Shown: piece after piece, positions 8,795 to 17,665 of the stretch
Layout: every line of letters begins with the position of its first letter
Numbering within the stretch: the stretch's first letter is position 1
Assembly: GCF_016735115.1 (NCBI RefSeq)
Contig: NZ_JAERQJ010000001.1
Span: 779,501-843,500, forward strand
DNA length: 64,000 nucleotides
Direction of reading: 5' to 3'
Source: Aquimarina mytili
GTDB lineage: Bacteria > Bacteroidota > Bacteroidia > Flavobacteriales > Flavobacteriaceae
Translations under genes and position numbers: made by a program
The notes under the pieces: generated by a model
Told to the model about the DNA's origin: nothing
Seen by the model: the letters and a program-made list of their open reading frames with translations, nothing else
Databases searched by the model: none

Positions 8795-8920
8795 CTATTC
8801 CAACATACCCATCTGCCATATTACAATAATCATAGATATAATAGCTATGATAAAAAATCCTATATAAATATAAGAGCTTTTCTTTTTATGAGAAGAGCCC
8901 AAATCGCCAGAAGATTTCAT
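8795..8920 (-). CDS. 41-residue single-pass membrane protein
   Basis: An ATG at 8920 opens a 41-codon frame ending TAG at 8795. The product begins MKSSGDLGSSHKKKSSYIYI, a soluble basic head, followed by one strongly hydrophobic helix (about residues 17-35) and the tail WQMGMLE. Positive residues just before the helix predict an N-in orientation. It lies in the gap between the phosphatase and the thioesterase, 56 bases from the thioesterase stop on the same strand. Codon use is plausible and the gap is otherwise empty. It is too short for family assignment, and the main doubt is chance occurrence. Confidence 0.5.
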   Translation of the reverse strand: MKSSGDLGSSHKKKSSYIYIGFFIIAIISMIIVIWQMGMLE

Positions 8921-8976
8921 GATGGCATAGTTTTAAATGGTTGTCGTCTTTATAAGACGGATAAAAAAAGAAAATG

Positions 8977-9459
8977 TTACACTTTTTGTGGTTTAACATT
9001 CATAATTCTTTCTTCGAAATTTTTAGCACTAACAGGTTCGATTATACTTTTGAATAATTTCATAAGATCATCATCATGATTCCAGCGCTTTTGTTGAAGT
9101 AAATTAAAGTGTACAAATGTGCTCCATAGTATTGCTTTGAGCTCCGTTTTATCATGATTCCACATCTTAATTTCTACATGTAATTGATTTTCTGTGCAAT
9201 GAATTAATTGAGAGTTAATAATAACATCTTCCATTAATAAAGCTGGTTTTAAGTACGCTATTTGATTTGTGCCAACAACCCAGCTAATACCTTTGTTTTT
9301 GGCAAGGTCAAAAATGTCAAGATCGTAATATTTCTCAATTTGATCTTCTCTAGCGTTGATCATATAGTTGATGTATGCGGCGTTGTTAAGATGATTAAAA
9401 GGATCACAATCCTGGAACCTTATTTTTGCTTTGCTTTCTAGTATTTTTGGTAGTTTCAT
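8977..9459 (-). CDS. Acyl-CoA thioesterase, hotdog fold (4-HBT family)
   Basis: This 160-residue protein shows the hotdog thioesterase start IRFQDCDPFNHLNNAAYINYM, where the Asp of the FQDCDPFNHLNN motif is the usual catalytic residue of 4-hydroxybenzoyl-CoA-type enzymes. A central strand reads GTNQIAYLKPALLMEDVII. It would hydrolyse acyl-CoA esters in the cytoplasm; the chain is not predictable. A TetR regulator lies 54 bases upstream on the same strand, and a palindromic operator in that gap matches the one before the regulator. The thioesterase is therefore very likely the regulator's target. Confidence 0.87.
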   Translation of the reverse strand: MKLPKILESKAKIRFQDCDPFNHLNNAAYINYMINAREDQIEKYYDLDIFDLAKNKGISWVVGTNQIAYLKPALLMEDVIINSQLIHCTENQLHVEIKMWNHDKTELKAILWSTFVHFNLLQQKRWNHDDDLMKLFKSIIEPVSAKNFEERIMNVKPQKV

Positions 9460-9471
9460 ATCTGTTAATGT

Positions 9472-9495
9472 TTGGTATATACCAATCGGTATATT
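9472..9495 (-). promoter_or_regulatory. Candidate TetR operator before the thioesterase
   Basis: Two overlapping palindromes are seen: TTGGTATATACCAA at 9472-9485 (perfect) and ATATACCAATCGGTATAT at 9477-9494 (one central mismatch pair). The same ATACC/GGTAT half-sites occur in the perfect palindrome at 10140-10163 in front of the tetR gene. The site ends 12 bases before the thioesterase ATG, a position suited to repression. Confidence 0.75.
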
Positions 9496-9513
9496 ATAAG
9501 TTAAAAAAATAGT

Positions 9514-10110
9514 TTATCGTTTAATTTCTTTATGAATCATACTATCTATTTGATCCATTGTTTCTAATAAATAGCTGTTGTCTTCAATGGTATGTGTCAT
9601 AAAAATGGCACCACTTATCATGGTATATAATCGTTTTGCATATAACATTGTGTCAATATGTGGATGTATTTCATTAGCTAATTTTCCAGCTTCAATGATT
9701 TTAGCAACACTATTCTGTATTTTGTGTATGGTGTATTTTACATGTTGAAATAACTTAGGGTTTTGATGTTTGGCATCGACCCCCATATTAAGTACAGGAC
9801 ACCCACCAAGCTCTTGACTGTAGTTATAATAATTTCTGTAGAAATCTGTAACCAGGAATAATTTTTCTAATGGTGAATCACTCAAGGACTGATGAACCGT
9901 AATGCGACGTAACATATTTTTAACGGTAGTATCAAATGCAGCAAGGGCTAATTCTTCTTTGTTTTTGAAGTTGCCATAGATTGCACCTTTTGTAAGTCCT
10001 GTTGCTTTTGTGATATCACTAAGGCTCGTAGCGGCGTACCCATTTTTATTAAAAATAGGAGCTACTGTCTGGATTATATACTCAGATGTTTGTTTAGCTT
10101 TAGTTAACAT
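9514..10110 (-). CDS. TetR/AcrR family transcriptional regulator
   Basis: The N-terminal DNA-binding domain includes NKNGYAATSLSDITKATGL and TKGAIYGNFKNKEELALAAF, a textbook TetR helix-turn-helix. The C-terminal ligand domain contains GGCPVLNMGVDA, common in a TetR subgroup with the AcuR/ComR-like fold. The start is taken as ATG at 10110 (MLTKAKQTSEYI). A TTG at 10131 would lie within the -7 promoter element, so it cannot be the normal start. A perfect palindrome overlaps its promoter (self-repression), and a related palindrome precedes the downstream thioesterase. The ligand is probably an acyl-CoA or hydrophobic compound, inferred from the target only. Confidence 0.92.
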   Translation of the reverse strand: MLTKAKQTSEYIIQTVAPIFNKNGYAATSLSDITKATGLTKGAIYGNFKNKEELALAAFDTTVKNMLRRITVHQSLSDSPLEKLFLVTDFYRNYYNYSQELGGCPVLNMGVDAKHQNPKLFQHVKYTIHKIQNSVAKIIEAGKLANEIHPHIDTMLYAKRLYTMISGAIFMTHTIEDNSYLLETMDQIDSMIHKEIKR

Positions 10111-10128
10111 TTTTAGGACTGTATGTGT

Positions 10129-10136
10129 CAAATATA
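10129..10136 (-). promoter_or_regulatory. -7 promoter element of the tetR gene
   Basis: The minus strand reads TATATTTG, an exact TAnnTTTG match, 19 bases before the ATG at 10110. The operator palindrome begins 4 bases further upstream and covers the -33 region. Confidence 0.6.
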
Positions 10137-10139
10137 CTA

Positions 10140-10163
10140 AAAATATACCAATTGGTATATTTT
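10140..10163 (-). promoter_or_regulatory. Perfect 24-base TetR operator palindrome
   Basis: The sequence is a gapless 24-base perfect palindrome with the core ATACCAATTGGTAT. It abuts the -7 element of tetR, so bound repressor would block RNA polymerase. The half-sites match those at 9472-9495. Confidence 0.82.
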
Positions 10164-10172
10164 AAAATAAAA

Positions 10173-10208
10173 ATATAAGTTTAGAGTTGCGATACTCTAA
10201 ACTTATAT
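10173..10208 (-). terminator. Intrinsic terminator of clpB
   Basis: Perfect 15-base arms (ATATAAGTTTAGAGT and its complement) enclose a TGCGAT loop. On the minus strand the stem is followed by a T-rich run. It starts 9 bases after the clpB stop. Confidence 0.85.
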
Positions 10209-10216
10209 AATAGATT

Positions 10217-12817
10217 TTATGAAACTAGATCTGTTTGATTTCTAAACACCAGACTGTTATCAAATTCATCAATAAGAATAATGCTCTCAGTGGATATTTT
10301 ACCGGCAAGAATTTCTTTAGATAGTTGATTCAGTACTTCTTTTTGTATTGTACGTTTTACTGGCCTGGCTCCAAACTCAGGTTGAAAGCCTTTTTCAGAT
10401 AAATATACAATGGCTTCATTGGTGGCATCAAGAGTAATGTTTTGTTCTGCTAACATTTTGGATACGCTTTGTAGTTGAAGCTTTACAATTTCTGTAATAT
10501 CTGTTTTGGTTAAAGGAGAAAACATTACGATATCATCAATTCTATTTAAAAACTCTGGACGTACAGATTGTTTTAGCAATCCAAGAACTTCAATCTTGGC
10601 GGATTCCATGGCTGTATCCATATCTTTTATAGTTTCAAATTTTTCTTGAATGATATGACTACCCATATTGCTGGTCATGATGATGATTGTATTTCTGAAA
10701 TCAGCAGTTCTACCTTTGTTATCGGTTAGTCTTCCCTCGTCTAATACTTGCAATAATATGTTAAACGTATCTGGGTGAGCCTTTTCAATTTCATCCAATA
10801 AAACAACAGAATAAGGTTTTCTTCTTACTGCTTCAGTTAGCTGCCCGCCTTCATCATATCCTACATATCCCGGAGGAGCACCAACTAATCTGCTAACTGC
10901 ATGACGCTCTTGATATTCGCTCATGTCTATACGTGTCATGGCGGCCTCATCATCAAAAAGATATTCGGCTAATGCTTTGGCAAGTTCTGTTTTACCAATC
11001 CCAGTAGTACCTAAAAATAAGAAAGAACCGATCGGCTTTTTCTGATCTTGTAAACCGGCTCTACTTCTTCTAACGGCGTCACTTACTGCTTGTATAGCTT
11101 CAGTTTGCCCCACCACACGTTTTTGTAATTCTTTTTCAAGAACCAGAAGTTTTTCGCGTTCACTTTGTAGCATTTTAGTCACGGGTATTCCTGTCCATTT
11201 CGCAACTACTTCAGCGATATCATCATTAGTAACTTCTTCTTTAATTAATGAAGAAGAACTTTGTTGCTCACTTAATTGTTTTTGCAGCGCATCTAGTTTT
11301 TCTTGCGCTTCTTTGATTTTTCCATAGCGGATTTCGGCAACTTTGCCATAATCTCCATTACGCTCAGCACGTTCGGCTTCGAGTTTATATTCTTCAATGC
11401 TGGTTTTTGTATTTTGTATTGCATCTACTACTTCTTTTTCGCTTTGCCATTTAGAAAAAATCTCATTGCGCTCTTCCTTGATATTGGCAAGATCAGCATT
11501 TAGAGCTTTTAATTTAGCTTCATCATTTTCCCTCTTTATAGCTTCTATTTCGATTTCAAGCTGCATAACTTTTCGATCCAATACATCAAGTTCTTCGGGT
11601 TTAGAGTTGATTTCCATTCTAAGTTTAGAAGCTGCTTCATCCATTAAATCAATGGCTTTGTCTGGTAGAAATCTATTGGTGATATAACGTTGAGATAACC
11701 CTACTGCCGCAATAATGGCTTCATCTTTTATACGCACCTTATGATGTGTTTCGTACTTTTCTTTAATTCCTCTAAGAATAGAGATGGCACTTTCTGTATC
11801 TGGTTCATCTACGATAACTTTTTGAAAACGTCTTTCGAGGGCTTTATCTTTTTCAAAGTATTTTTGATATTCATCTAAGGTGGTTGCTCCAATAGCTCTA
11901 AGCTCGCCTCTGGCCAGAGCCGGTTTTAGGATATTTGCTGCATCCATAGCTCCTTGTCCACCACCTGCACCAACAAGAGTGTGTATTTCGTCTATAAATA
12001 AGACAATATCTCCATCGCTTGTAGTGACTTCTTTTACAACAGATTTAAGACGTTCCTCAAATTCGCCTTTAAACTTAGCACCTGCAATTAATGCACCCAT
12101 ATCTAATGAGAAGATCTGCTTATTTTTAAGGTTTTCTGGAATATCTCCTGCAATAATACGATGAGCCAAACCTTCGGCAATTGCAGTTTTACCAACTCCA
12201 GGTTCACCTACTAACATTGGGTTGTTTTTAGTTCTTCTAGAAAGGATTTGTAAAACTCGACGAATTTCTTCATCACGCCCAATAACCGGGTCAAGTTTGC
12301 CGTTTTCTGCCATCTCATTAAGATTTTTGGCATATTTACTCAACGCCTGGTAGGTTTCTTCAGCATTTTGAGAAGTTACCCGTTCACCTTTTCTAATTTC
12401 ATTAATGGCTTCAGTGAGATGTTTTTCCGTTACTCCTTGATCTTTTAGGATTTGAGCTATTTTACTTTTAGATTTAAAAATTGCTATAACTAAATGCTCG
12501 ATTGACACATATTCATCATTCATTTTTTTAGCAATTATACTGGCTTCATTCAAAGACGTACCGGCTTCTCTAGATAACTGAATTTCGGCACCGCTTACTT
12601 TTGGAAAACTCTCTAAGGTACTATCCAATACTTGTTGTAAGAGCGAAAGGTTTACGTTTAGTTTTTTTAACAAAAATGGAAGTACATTTTCGTCTACGTT
12701 AAAAATAGCTTTGAAAATGTGTTCATTTTCAATGAGCTGATGTCCGAAACCTTGAGCAAGCTGTTGCGCTTGTTGTATGGCTTCTTGTGATTTTATAGTG
12801 AAATTATTAAAATTCAT
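10217..12817 (-). CDS. clpB: ATP-dependent chaperone ClpB
   Basis: At 866 residues this is full-length ClpB. In order it has the Clp N domain (NNFTIKSQEAIQQAQQLA), AAA1 with Walker A GEPGVGKT (about 205) and Walker B LFIDEIHTLVGAGGG, the long coiled-coil middle domain that separates ClpB from ClpA/C (about 400-520), and AAA2 with LGTTGIGKTELAKALAEYLF (about 605) and LLDEIEKAHPD. ClpB forms hexamers that pull proteins from aggregates together with DnaK. A terminator follows it. It shares a 202-base divergent region with ytxJ, where a TAACTTTA stretch could be a degenerate -7 element. Confidence 0.98.
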   Translation of the reverse strand: MNFNNFTIKSQEAIQQAQQLAQGFGHQLIENEHIFKAIFNVDENVLPFLLKKLNVNLSLLQQVLDSTLESFPKVSGAEIQLSREAGTSLNEASIIAKKMNDEYVSIEHLVIAIFKSKSKIAQILKDQGVTEKHLTEAINEIRKGERVTSQNAEETYQALSKYAKNLNEMAENGKLDPVIGRDEEIRRVLQILSRRTKNNPMLVGEPGVGKTAIAEGLAHRIIAGDIPENLKNKQIFSLDMGALIAGAKFKGEFEERLKSVVKEVTTSDGDIVLFIDEIHTLVGAGGGQGAMDAANILKPALARGELRAIGATTLDEYQKYFEKDKALERRFQKVIVDEPDTESAISILRGIKEKYETHHKVRIKDEAIIAAVGLSQRYITNRFLPDKAIDLMDEAASKLRMEINSKPEELDVLDRKVMQLEIEIEAIKRENDEAKLKALNADLANIKEERNEIFSKWQSEKEVVDAIQNTKTSIEEYKLEAERAERNGDYGKVAEIRYGKIKEAQEKLDALQKQLSEQQSSSSLIKEEVTNDDIAEVVAKWTGIPVTKMLQSEREKLLVLEKELQKRVVGQTEAIQAVSDAVRRSRAGLQDQKKPIGSFLFLGTTGIGKTELAKALAEYLFDDEAAMTRIDMSEYQERHAVSRLVGAPPGYVGYDEGGQLTEAVRRKPYSVVLLDEIEKAHPDTFNILLQVLDEGRLTDNKGRTADFRNTIIIMTSNMGSHIIQEKFETIKDMDTAMESAKIEVLGLLKQSVRPEFLNRIDDIVMFSPLTKTDITEIVKLQLQSVSKMLAEQNITLDATNEAIVYLSEKGFQPEFGARPVKRTIQKEVLNQLSKEILAGKISTESIILIDEFDNSLVFRNQTDLVS

Positions 12818-13019
12818 TTATTATTTATTTTGAGTTTGATTGTAGAAAATCAAATAATATTCCGATTATAGAAATACGTCAAAATGTCTTGTTATGTGTT
12901 GGTTTTGCTGACTTTTTGACTTATTGTAAAGTTACGGAAATCATAACGACAAAAAATGAGAATAGTCAATTATATAAATCAATTACTTAAGTTTGTAATA
13001 AATATAGTATAGGAAAACA

Positions 13020-13415
13020 ATGGGAATATTTAATAAGATATTTGGTTCTGAAGCAAAAGAGCCTAAGGAAGAAAAACAGGCGTTACCATGGCAAGAGCTA
13101 ACCTCGATTGAGCAATTGGCTAAAATAGCTGAAGCTTCAAAAACAAAAACACAGGCCATCTTTAAGCATTCTACGCGATGCGGAATTAGTAGAATGGTTG
13201 TTCGTAATTTTGAGAGTAGTTTTGATCTTACCGCTGATGATGTTGATCTGTATTATTTAGACTTATTAAATTACCGGGATGTTTCTAATGAGGTATCTGC
13301 TAAGTTTCAAGTTTTTCATGAATCCCCTCAGTTTATTGTGATTCGTAATGGAGAAACGGTGCATCACTCATCTCACAGTATGATTACACCTCAAGTGTTA
13401 CATCAATTTATATAA
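13020..13415 (+). CDS. ytxJ: Bacillithiol system redox-active protein YtxJ
   Basis: This 131-residue protein has a thioredoxin-like fold with a single active cysteine in KHSTRCGISRMV (about residue 58). That feature marks the YtxJ monothiol bacilliredoxin family, which removes bacillithiol from mixed disulfides on proteins. DVDLYYLDLLNYRDVSNEV and ESPQFIVIRNGE (cis-Pro loop) match the family. It implies that the host makes bacillithiol, as many Flavobacteriia do; the bsh genes are not in this window. The gene is divergent from clpB and ends at a shared convergent terminator. Confidence 0.9.
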   Translation: MGIFNKIFGSEAKEPKEEKQALPWQELTSIEQLAKIAEASKTKTQAIFKHSTRCGISRMVVRNFESSFDLTADDVDLYYLDLLNYRDVSNEVSAKFQVFHESPQFIVIRNGETVHHSSHSMITPQVLHQFI

Positions 13416-13439
13416 ATTATAATAGATATATGTATAATG

Positions 13440-13474
13440 AAAAAAAGGAGTCAATTATATTGGCTCCTTTTTTT
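13440..13474. terminator. Bidirectional intrinsic terminator
   Basis: A7GGAGTCAA and TTGGCTCCT7 form a stem with one G-U pair and a TTATA loop, with T-runs on both strands. It lies between the convergent ytxJ (ends 13415) and the lipoprotein gene ending at 13496, and serves both. Confidence 0.9.
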
Positions 13475-13495
13475 GTGTTTGGTGTGCTATGCAAA

Positions 13496-14683
13496 TTATT
13501 TAAAACGATAGCTGGTAATGATATTTTTTATTTTATTCTTTAGGTCTTCACCAGAATCATAAACCATTTGTTCATTAGTTGGGAATTGAACTGCTTGCAA
13601 CCCTAGATATCGAACTAAATCATCATCTAATGCTCTTTTATCCCCATTATACGTAGCATAAATATGTTCAAAAATATATTCGCTGGCTATAGGGAATGAC
13701 TCTAAAAGTTGTTTTGTTCTTAGGTTTTTGTATTGTACATTTCCAACTACATTAGCAGCTTTAAACTGTGTGAATTCGTAATATTCGCATACTACGGTGA
13801 CCATTCTATCTACTTTTATTTTGTTTCCTTCTTCATCTAAAACAATTTCATCATTTTCATCCAGTAAATATTCCCAACCATCTTTAACTTGTTTCTCTCT
13901 TTCTAATTGACGTTCCTTTACACGCTCTGGAGAGATGTTTATTTCTCTTAAAGTAACCTCCATTGCATAATCATATTGGACAGTATTTTGTGGTTTGCTA
14001 TGGTAAACAGTCCATAAATCATCGAGGCCATATGTGCCAAAATTTAATAAATCTGTTTCTAATCGTCTAGGTATAATAACATCGGTTCTGTTTTTCATGG
14101 TAACTCTTACAAAATCTGTCCCCTTAATATGAGCTTCCTCGATTAAAGCTCTAGTATTTTTATAGTTGGGAGTAATCTTATCTAAGTACATTAGATCATC
14201 ATACACTTCTCTAAAGTCTATTTTTCTTTTAGCAGAGGATAGTCTTGCATTAGCCGTTTCATATAGATATTTTGAAAGTTTATCCTTTGTACTTATAATT
14301 TTCTGATCATAATTCTCTAATCTAAAATTAGCATTACGACCTTGCTCAACCATATAAAGTGGTAATAACGGTTTTATACGTTCTTGCCTGTCTTTTAAGG
14401 TTAGATATGTATTATATGTACGTTCTAGATTAGCAGGATTGCCTTCTTTTTCTAGATAGGTAATGGTATTAATATCTCTTTCAACAACTTTGATAAAGGC
14501 TTCTTCTAGCATTAGGATATAAGGTTGTTTCCCTTTTTTGTCTTTATTAGTTTTAAGCTTGTTCAAGGCAATGTTTATTGCCTGATCATAATTTCCTGTA
14601 TTAAGAGCTTTCTGGGTTTTCTTTACACTGTTACATGAAAAGGTAACGGCCAGTATAAACGATAAAAGTAGTAGTTTTTTCAT
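13496..14683 (-). CDS. Lipoprotein with N-terminal TPR-like region
   Basis: This 395-residue protein has a lipoprotein signal ending TFSCNSVKK (Cys17). It is followed by a helical repeat-like region (TQKALNTGNYDQAINIALNKL, then EEAFIKVVERDINTITYLEKEG) and a mixed alpha/beta C-terminal half. The phrase TGNYDQAIN is TPR-like. Similar proteins are common and uncharacterised in Flavobacteriaceae, and I cannot assign a function. It faces ytxJ across a shared terminator and follows fahA on the same strand, but a terminator between them argues for separate transcription. Confidence 0.75.
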   Translation of the reverse strand: MKKLLLLSFILAVTFSCNSVKKTQKALNTGNYDQAINIALNKLKTNKDKKGKQPYILMLEEAFIKVVERDINTITYLEKEGNPANLERTYNTYLTLKDRQERIKPLLPLYMVEQGRNANFRLENYDQKIISTKDKLSKYLYETANARLSSAKRKIDFREVYDDLMYLDKITPNYKNTRALIEEAHIKGTDFVRVTMKNRTDVIIPRRLETDLLNFGTYGLDDLWTVYHSKPQNTVQYDYAMEVTLREINISPERVKERQLEREKQVKDGWEYLLDENDEIVLDEEGNKIKVDRMVTVVCEYYEFTQFKAANVVGNVQYKNLRTKQLLESFPIASEYIFEHIYATYNGDKRALDDDLVRYLGLQAVQFPTNEQMVYDSGEDLKNKIKNIITSYRFK

Positions 14684-14735
14684 TTCTCAGTTTGTTTGAT
14701 TTGGGTATTAAAATCAACTTTGATGCCACAAAGTA

Positions 14736-14770
14736 ACAAAAAACCTCGAAATTTAATTTTTTCGAGGTTT
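14736..14770 (-). terminator. Intrinsic terminator of fahA
   Basis: Perfect 11-base arms AAACCTCGAAA/TTTCGAGGTTT are followed on the minus strand by T6. It lies 20 bases after the fahA stop. Confidence 0.88.
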
Positions 14771-14790
14771 AATACTACTTTGTAATGTCT

Positions 14791-16071
14791 TTATTTTTTA
14801 AATACGGGGAGTAATTTGGTGGATACTTCTCCAAAACCAATTCTCACATCGTCTTTTTCACAATATCCTCTCATAATAACCGTGTCATTATCTTCTATAA
14901 ACTTACGACTACCGCCTGAGTTAAGTTGAACAGGTTTTTCTCCTCTCCAGCTTAGTTCTAGCATAGATCCATAAGAGTCTTTGGTAGGGCCAGATAAGGT
15001 TCCGCTACCCATCATATCTCCTGAGTTTACAGGGCAACCATTAACTGTGTGATGTGTTAGTTGTTGTGCCATATTCCAATACATATGCTTGAAATTACTT
15101 TTGCAGATCACAGTCTCTTCTTCTTTTTCTGGTTGAATGGCAACTTCTAAATGTATATCAAAACTCTTTTTTCCTTCATATTGAAGATAAGGAAGTTGTT
15201 TTTTTAAGGGTTTAGGTCCGTTTGTTCTAAAAGGCTCTAAGGCATCTAAAGTAACAATCCAAGGTGATATTGATGATGCAAAGTTTTTTCCCAAAAAAGG
15301 ACCTAATGGTACATATTCCCATTTTTGGATATCACGAGCACTCCAGTCATTAAATAATACGAGTCCAAATATATAATCTTCTGCTTCTTCGATAGGAATA
15401 GGTTCTCCTAATTGATTAGCATCGGTAGTGATAAAAGCCATCTCTAGTTCAAAATCTACTAATCTTGAAGGTCCAAAAATTGGCTCTGTTGCTCCATTGG
15501 TTAGTTTTTGTCCTTGTGGACGATGAATTGGGATGCCAGAAGGAATAATAGAACTACTGCGCCCATGGTATCCAACAGGTAAATGTAACCAGTTTGGCAT
15601 TAACGCATTTTCTTTACCTCTAAACATTGTTCCTACATTAGTTGCATGTTCGATACTACTATAAAAATCTGTGTAATCACCAACATTGACTGGTAATTGC
15701 ATTTCAATTTCATCAAGTGTAAATAGAACAATTTTTCGATGTTCTTTATTATTTTTTAGCGCCTTATTCTCGGTATCAAAAATATCTGCAATTCGATTAC
15801 GTACCAACCTCCATGTTTTTTTTCCATCAGAAATAAAATCGTTTAACGAATCCTGTAAGAAAATATCATCAGTCAGAGGGATTCCTTCGAAGTACCCAAG
15901 TTGATGAAGCGCACCAAGATCAATAGCGGTGTCACCTATCCGGGTTCCGATAGTAATAATATCATCTCTGGTAAGAAATACTCCAAATGGAATATTTTGT
16001 ATAGGAAAATCTGTATTTGAAGGAGTTTCAATCCATGTTTTTCTATTGGGATAATTTGCTGTAATCGGCAT
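14791..16071 (-). CDS. fahA: Fumarylacetoacetase
   Basis: This 426-residue protein matches full-length fumarylacetoacetase, the last step of tyrosine breakdown, which splits fumarylacetoacetate into fumarate and acetoacetate. Its N-terminal SH3-like domain (NIPFGVFLTRDDIITIGTRIG) is followed by the catalytic FAH fold: DFYSSIEHATNVG with the catalytic His, PVGYHGRSSSI, and the metal-binding DFELEMAFI and VLFNDWSARDIQKWE. It stands alone with its own terminator. Other catabolic genes (hmgA, hpd) are not in the window, so it appears dispersed from the pathway. Confidence 0.97.
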   Translation of the reverse strand: MPITANYPNRKTWIETPSNTDFPIQNIPFGVFLTRDDIITIGTRIGDTAIDLGALHQLGYFEGIPLTDDIFLQDSLNDFISDGKKTWRLVRNRIADIFDTENKALKNNKEHRKIVLFTLDEIEMQLPVNVGDYTDFYSSIEHATNVGTMFRGKENALMPNWLHLPVGYHGRSSSIIPSGIPIHRPQGQKLTNGATEPIFGPSRLVDFELEMAFITTDANQLGEPIPIEEAEDYIFGLVLFNDWSARDIQKWEYVPLGPFLGKNFASSISPWIVTLDALEPFRTNGPKPLKKQLPYLQYEGKKSFDIHLEVAIQPEKEEETVICKSNFKHMYWNMAQQLTHHTVNGCPVNSGDMMGSGTLSGPTKDSYGSMLELSWRGEKPVQLNSGGSRKFIEDNDTVIMRGYCEKDDVRIGFGEVSTKLLPVFKK

Positions 16072-16290
16072 TGTAGTTTTTTTAATATGTTGTTGGTCGT
16101 TCTTATAATCAAATATATAATTTTCGAACGGTTAAAAGTTTCTAATTATGTGAAAAATATATAAAATATTGATAAGATTTTCTAGTAGCCCGATTTAGAG
16201 GCAAGAATCCAATTAAAATTTATGAAAACTGTGAACAAGTTGTTTATATTTATTAGGGTTTGTTTAAGCTGAATTAAGAAATGTATTTCC

Positions 16291-16298
16291 TACTTTTG
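16291..16298 (+). promoter_or_regulatory. -7 promoter element of glyA
   Basis: TACTTTTG matches TAnnTTTG and lies 27 bases before the glyA ATG. No TTG -33 box is present at 19-base spacing. Confidence 0.45.
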
Positions 16299-16324
16299 CA
16301 TCTTTATTAACAAACTAAGAATAC

Positions 16325-17599
16325 ATGCAACGCGACGAACAAATTTTTAATTTAATCCAGGACGAAAAAGAACGTCAAATTAATGGATTGGAATTGATTG
16401 CTTCAGAAAACTTTGTTAGTGAACAAGTAATGGAAGCAGCAGGATCAGTACTAACCAATAAATATGCAGAAGGATACCCTGGCAAACGCTACTATGGTGG
16501 ATGTGAAGTAGTGGATGTTGTAGAGCAAATAGCTATTGATCGTGCCAAAGAATTGTTTGGAGCAGAATATGCTAATGTACAACCACACTCTGGATCTCAA
16601 GCCAATACTGCAGTGTATCATGCATGTCTAAAACCGGGTGATAAAATACTTGGTTTTGATCTTTCTCATGGAGGACATTTAACTCATGGGTCCCCGGTTA
16701 ATTTTTCAGGTAAACTATATAATCCTGTATTTTATGGGGTAGAAGAGGAGACAGGTAGATTAAATTATGATAAAATTCAGGAAATTGCCACTGCAGAAAA
16801 ACCACAATTAATTATTGCAGGAGCTTCTGCTTATTCAAGAGAGATTGATTATAAAAGATTTAGAGAGATCGCAGATAGCGTAGGAGCTATTCTTATGGCT
16901 GATATTGCTCACCCTGCTGGATTAATTGCCAAAGGTGTGATTTCTGATCCGGTACCGTATTGTCATGTAGTTACAACGACAACTCATAAAACATTACGAG
17001 GACCTAGAGGTGGATTGATTATTATGGGTAAAGACTTTGAAAATCCATTTGGCATTACGCTAAAAAGCGGAAAAAAACGTATGATGTCTTCTTTGTTAGA
17101 TAGTGCAGTATTTCCTGGTAATCAAGGTGGTCCGTTAGAACATATAATTGCAGCAAAAGCAATCGCATTTGGTGAGGCCTTGACAGATGAGTTTTTACAT
17201 TATATCGTACAAGTGAAGAAAAATGCGGCGGTTATGGCTGAAGCTTTTGTACAAAAAGGATATAAGGTGATTTCTAATGGTACTGATAACCATATGATGT
17301 TAATTGACCTTCGAAACAAAGAAGTAACAGGAAAACAAGCTGAAGAAGCACTTGGTATTGCAGAGATAACAGTAAATAAAAATATGGTACCTTTTGATGA
17401 TAAATCTCCGTTTGTTACTTCAGGAATTCGTATTGGAGTATCGGCTGTAACAACTCGAGGCTTAAAAGAAAAGGATATGTTGGCTATTGTAGAGCTTATT
17501 GATAAAGTAATTGCTAACGTAGATAATGAAGATGCCTTACATGCTATAGCAGATGAAGTTAATGCAATGATGGCAGATAAGCCTCTATTTGTAGCATAA
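16325..17599 (+). CDS. glyA: Serine hydroxymethyltransferase
   Basis: At 424 residues this is complete GlyA. Visible landmarks are [19 protein letters not shown] near the N-terminus, [25 protein letters not shown] for PLP phosphate binding, [14 protein letters not shown], and the PLP-lysine motif [17 protein letters not shown] (about residue 225). It interconverts serine and glycine with tetrahydrofolate and is the main source of one-carbon units. It begins at an ATG preceded by a -7 element and ends with a terminator shared with the convergent gene. Confidence 0.98.
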   Translation: MQRDEQIFNLIQDEKERQINGLELIASENFVSEQVMEAAGSVLTNKYAEGYPGKRYYGGCEVVDVVEQIAIDRAKELFGAEYANVQPHSGSQANTAVYHACLKPGDKILGFDLSHGGHLTHGSPVNFSGKLYNPVFYGVEEETGRLNYDKIQEIATAEKPQLIIAGASAYSREIDYKRFREIADSVGAILMADIAHPAGLIAKGVISDPVPYCHVVTTTTHKTLRGPRGGLIIMGKDFENPFGITLKSGKKRMMSSLLDSAVFPGNQGGPLEHIIAAKAIAFGEALTDEFLHYIVQVKKNAAVMAEAFVQKGYKVISNGTDNHMMLIDLRNKEVTGKQAEEALGIAEITVNKNMVPFDDKSPFVTSGIRIGVSAVTTRGLKEKDMLAIVELIDKVIANVDNEDALHAIADEVNAMMADKPLFVA

Positions 17600-17620
17600 A
17601 TTATAGGAAGTAGAGTATAG

Positions 17621-17652
17621 AAAAACGCGTGATTAATAGTCATGCGTTTTTT
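17621..17652. terminator. Bidirectional intrinsic terminator after glyA
   Basis: AAAAACGCGTGA and TCATGCGTTTTT pair with one G-U wobble around TTAATAG, with T-runs on both strands. It lies between convergent glyA and the AhpD-like gene. Confidence 0.85.
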
Positions 17653-17665
17653 ATTTTTTTAGGGT

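Noticed and set aside
8945..8959. CGTCTT-TAT-AAGACG hairpin as a terminator of the thioesterase gene
   Set aside because: The stem is only 6 bases and no T-run follows on the minus strand, so it does not qualify as an intrinsic terminator.
10111..10131. TTG start for the TetR gene at 10131
   Set aside because: The codon falls inside the -7 element TATATTTG, so it would not be in the mRNA; ATG at 10110 fits the family better.
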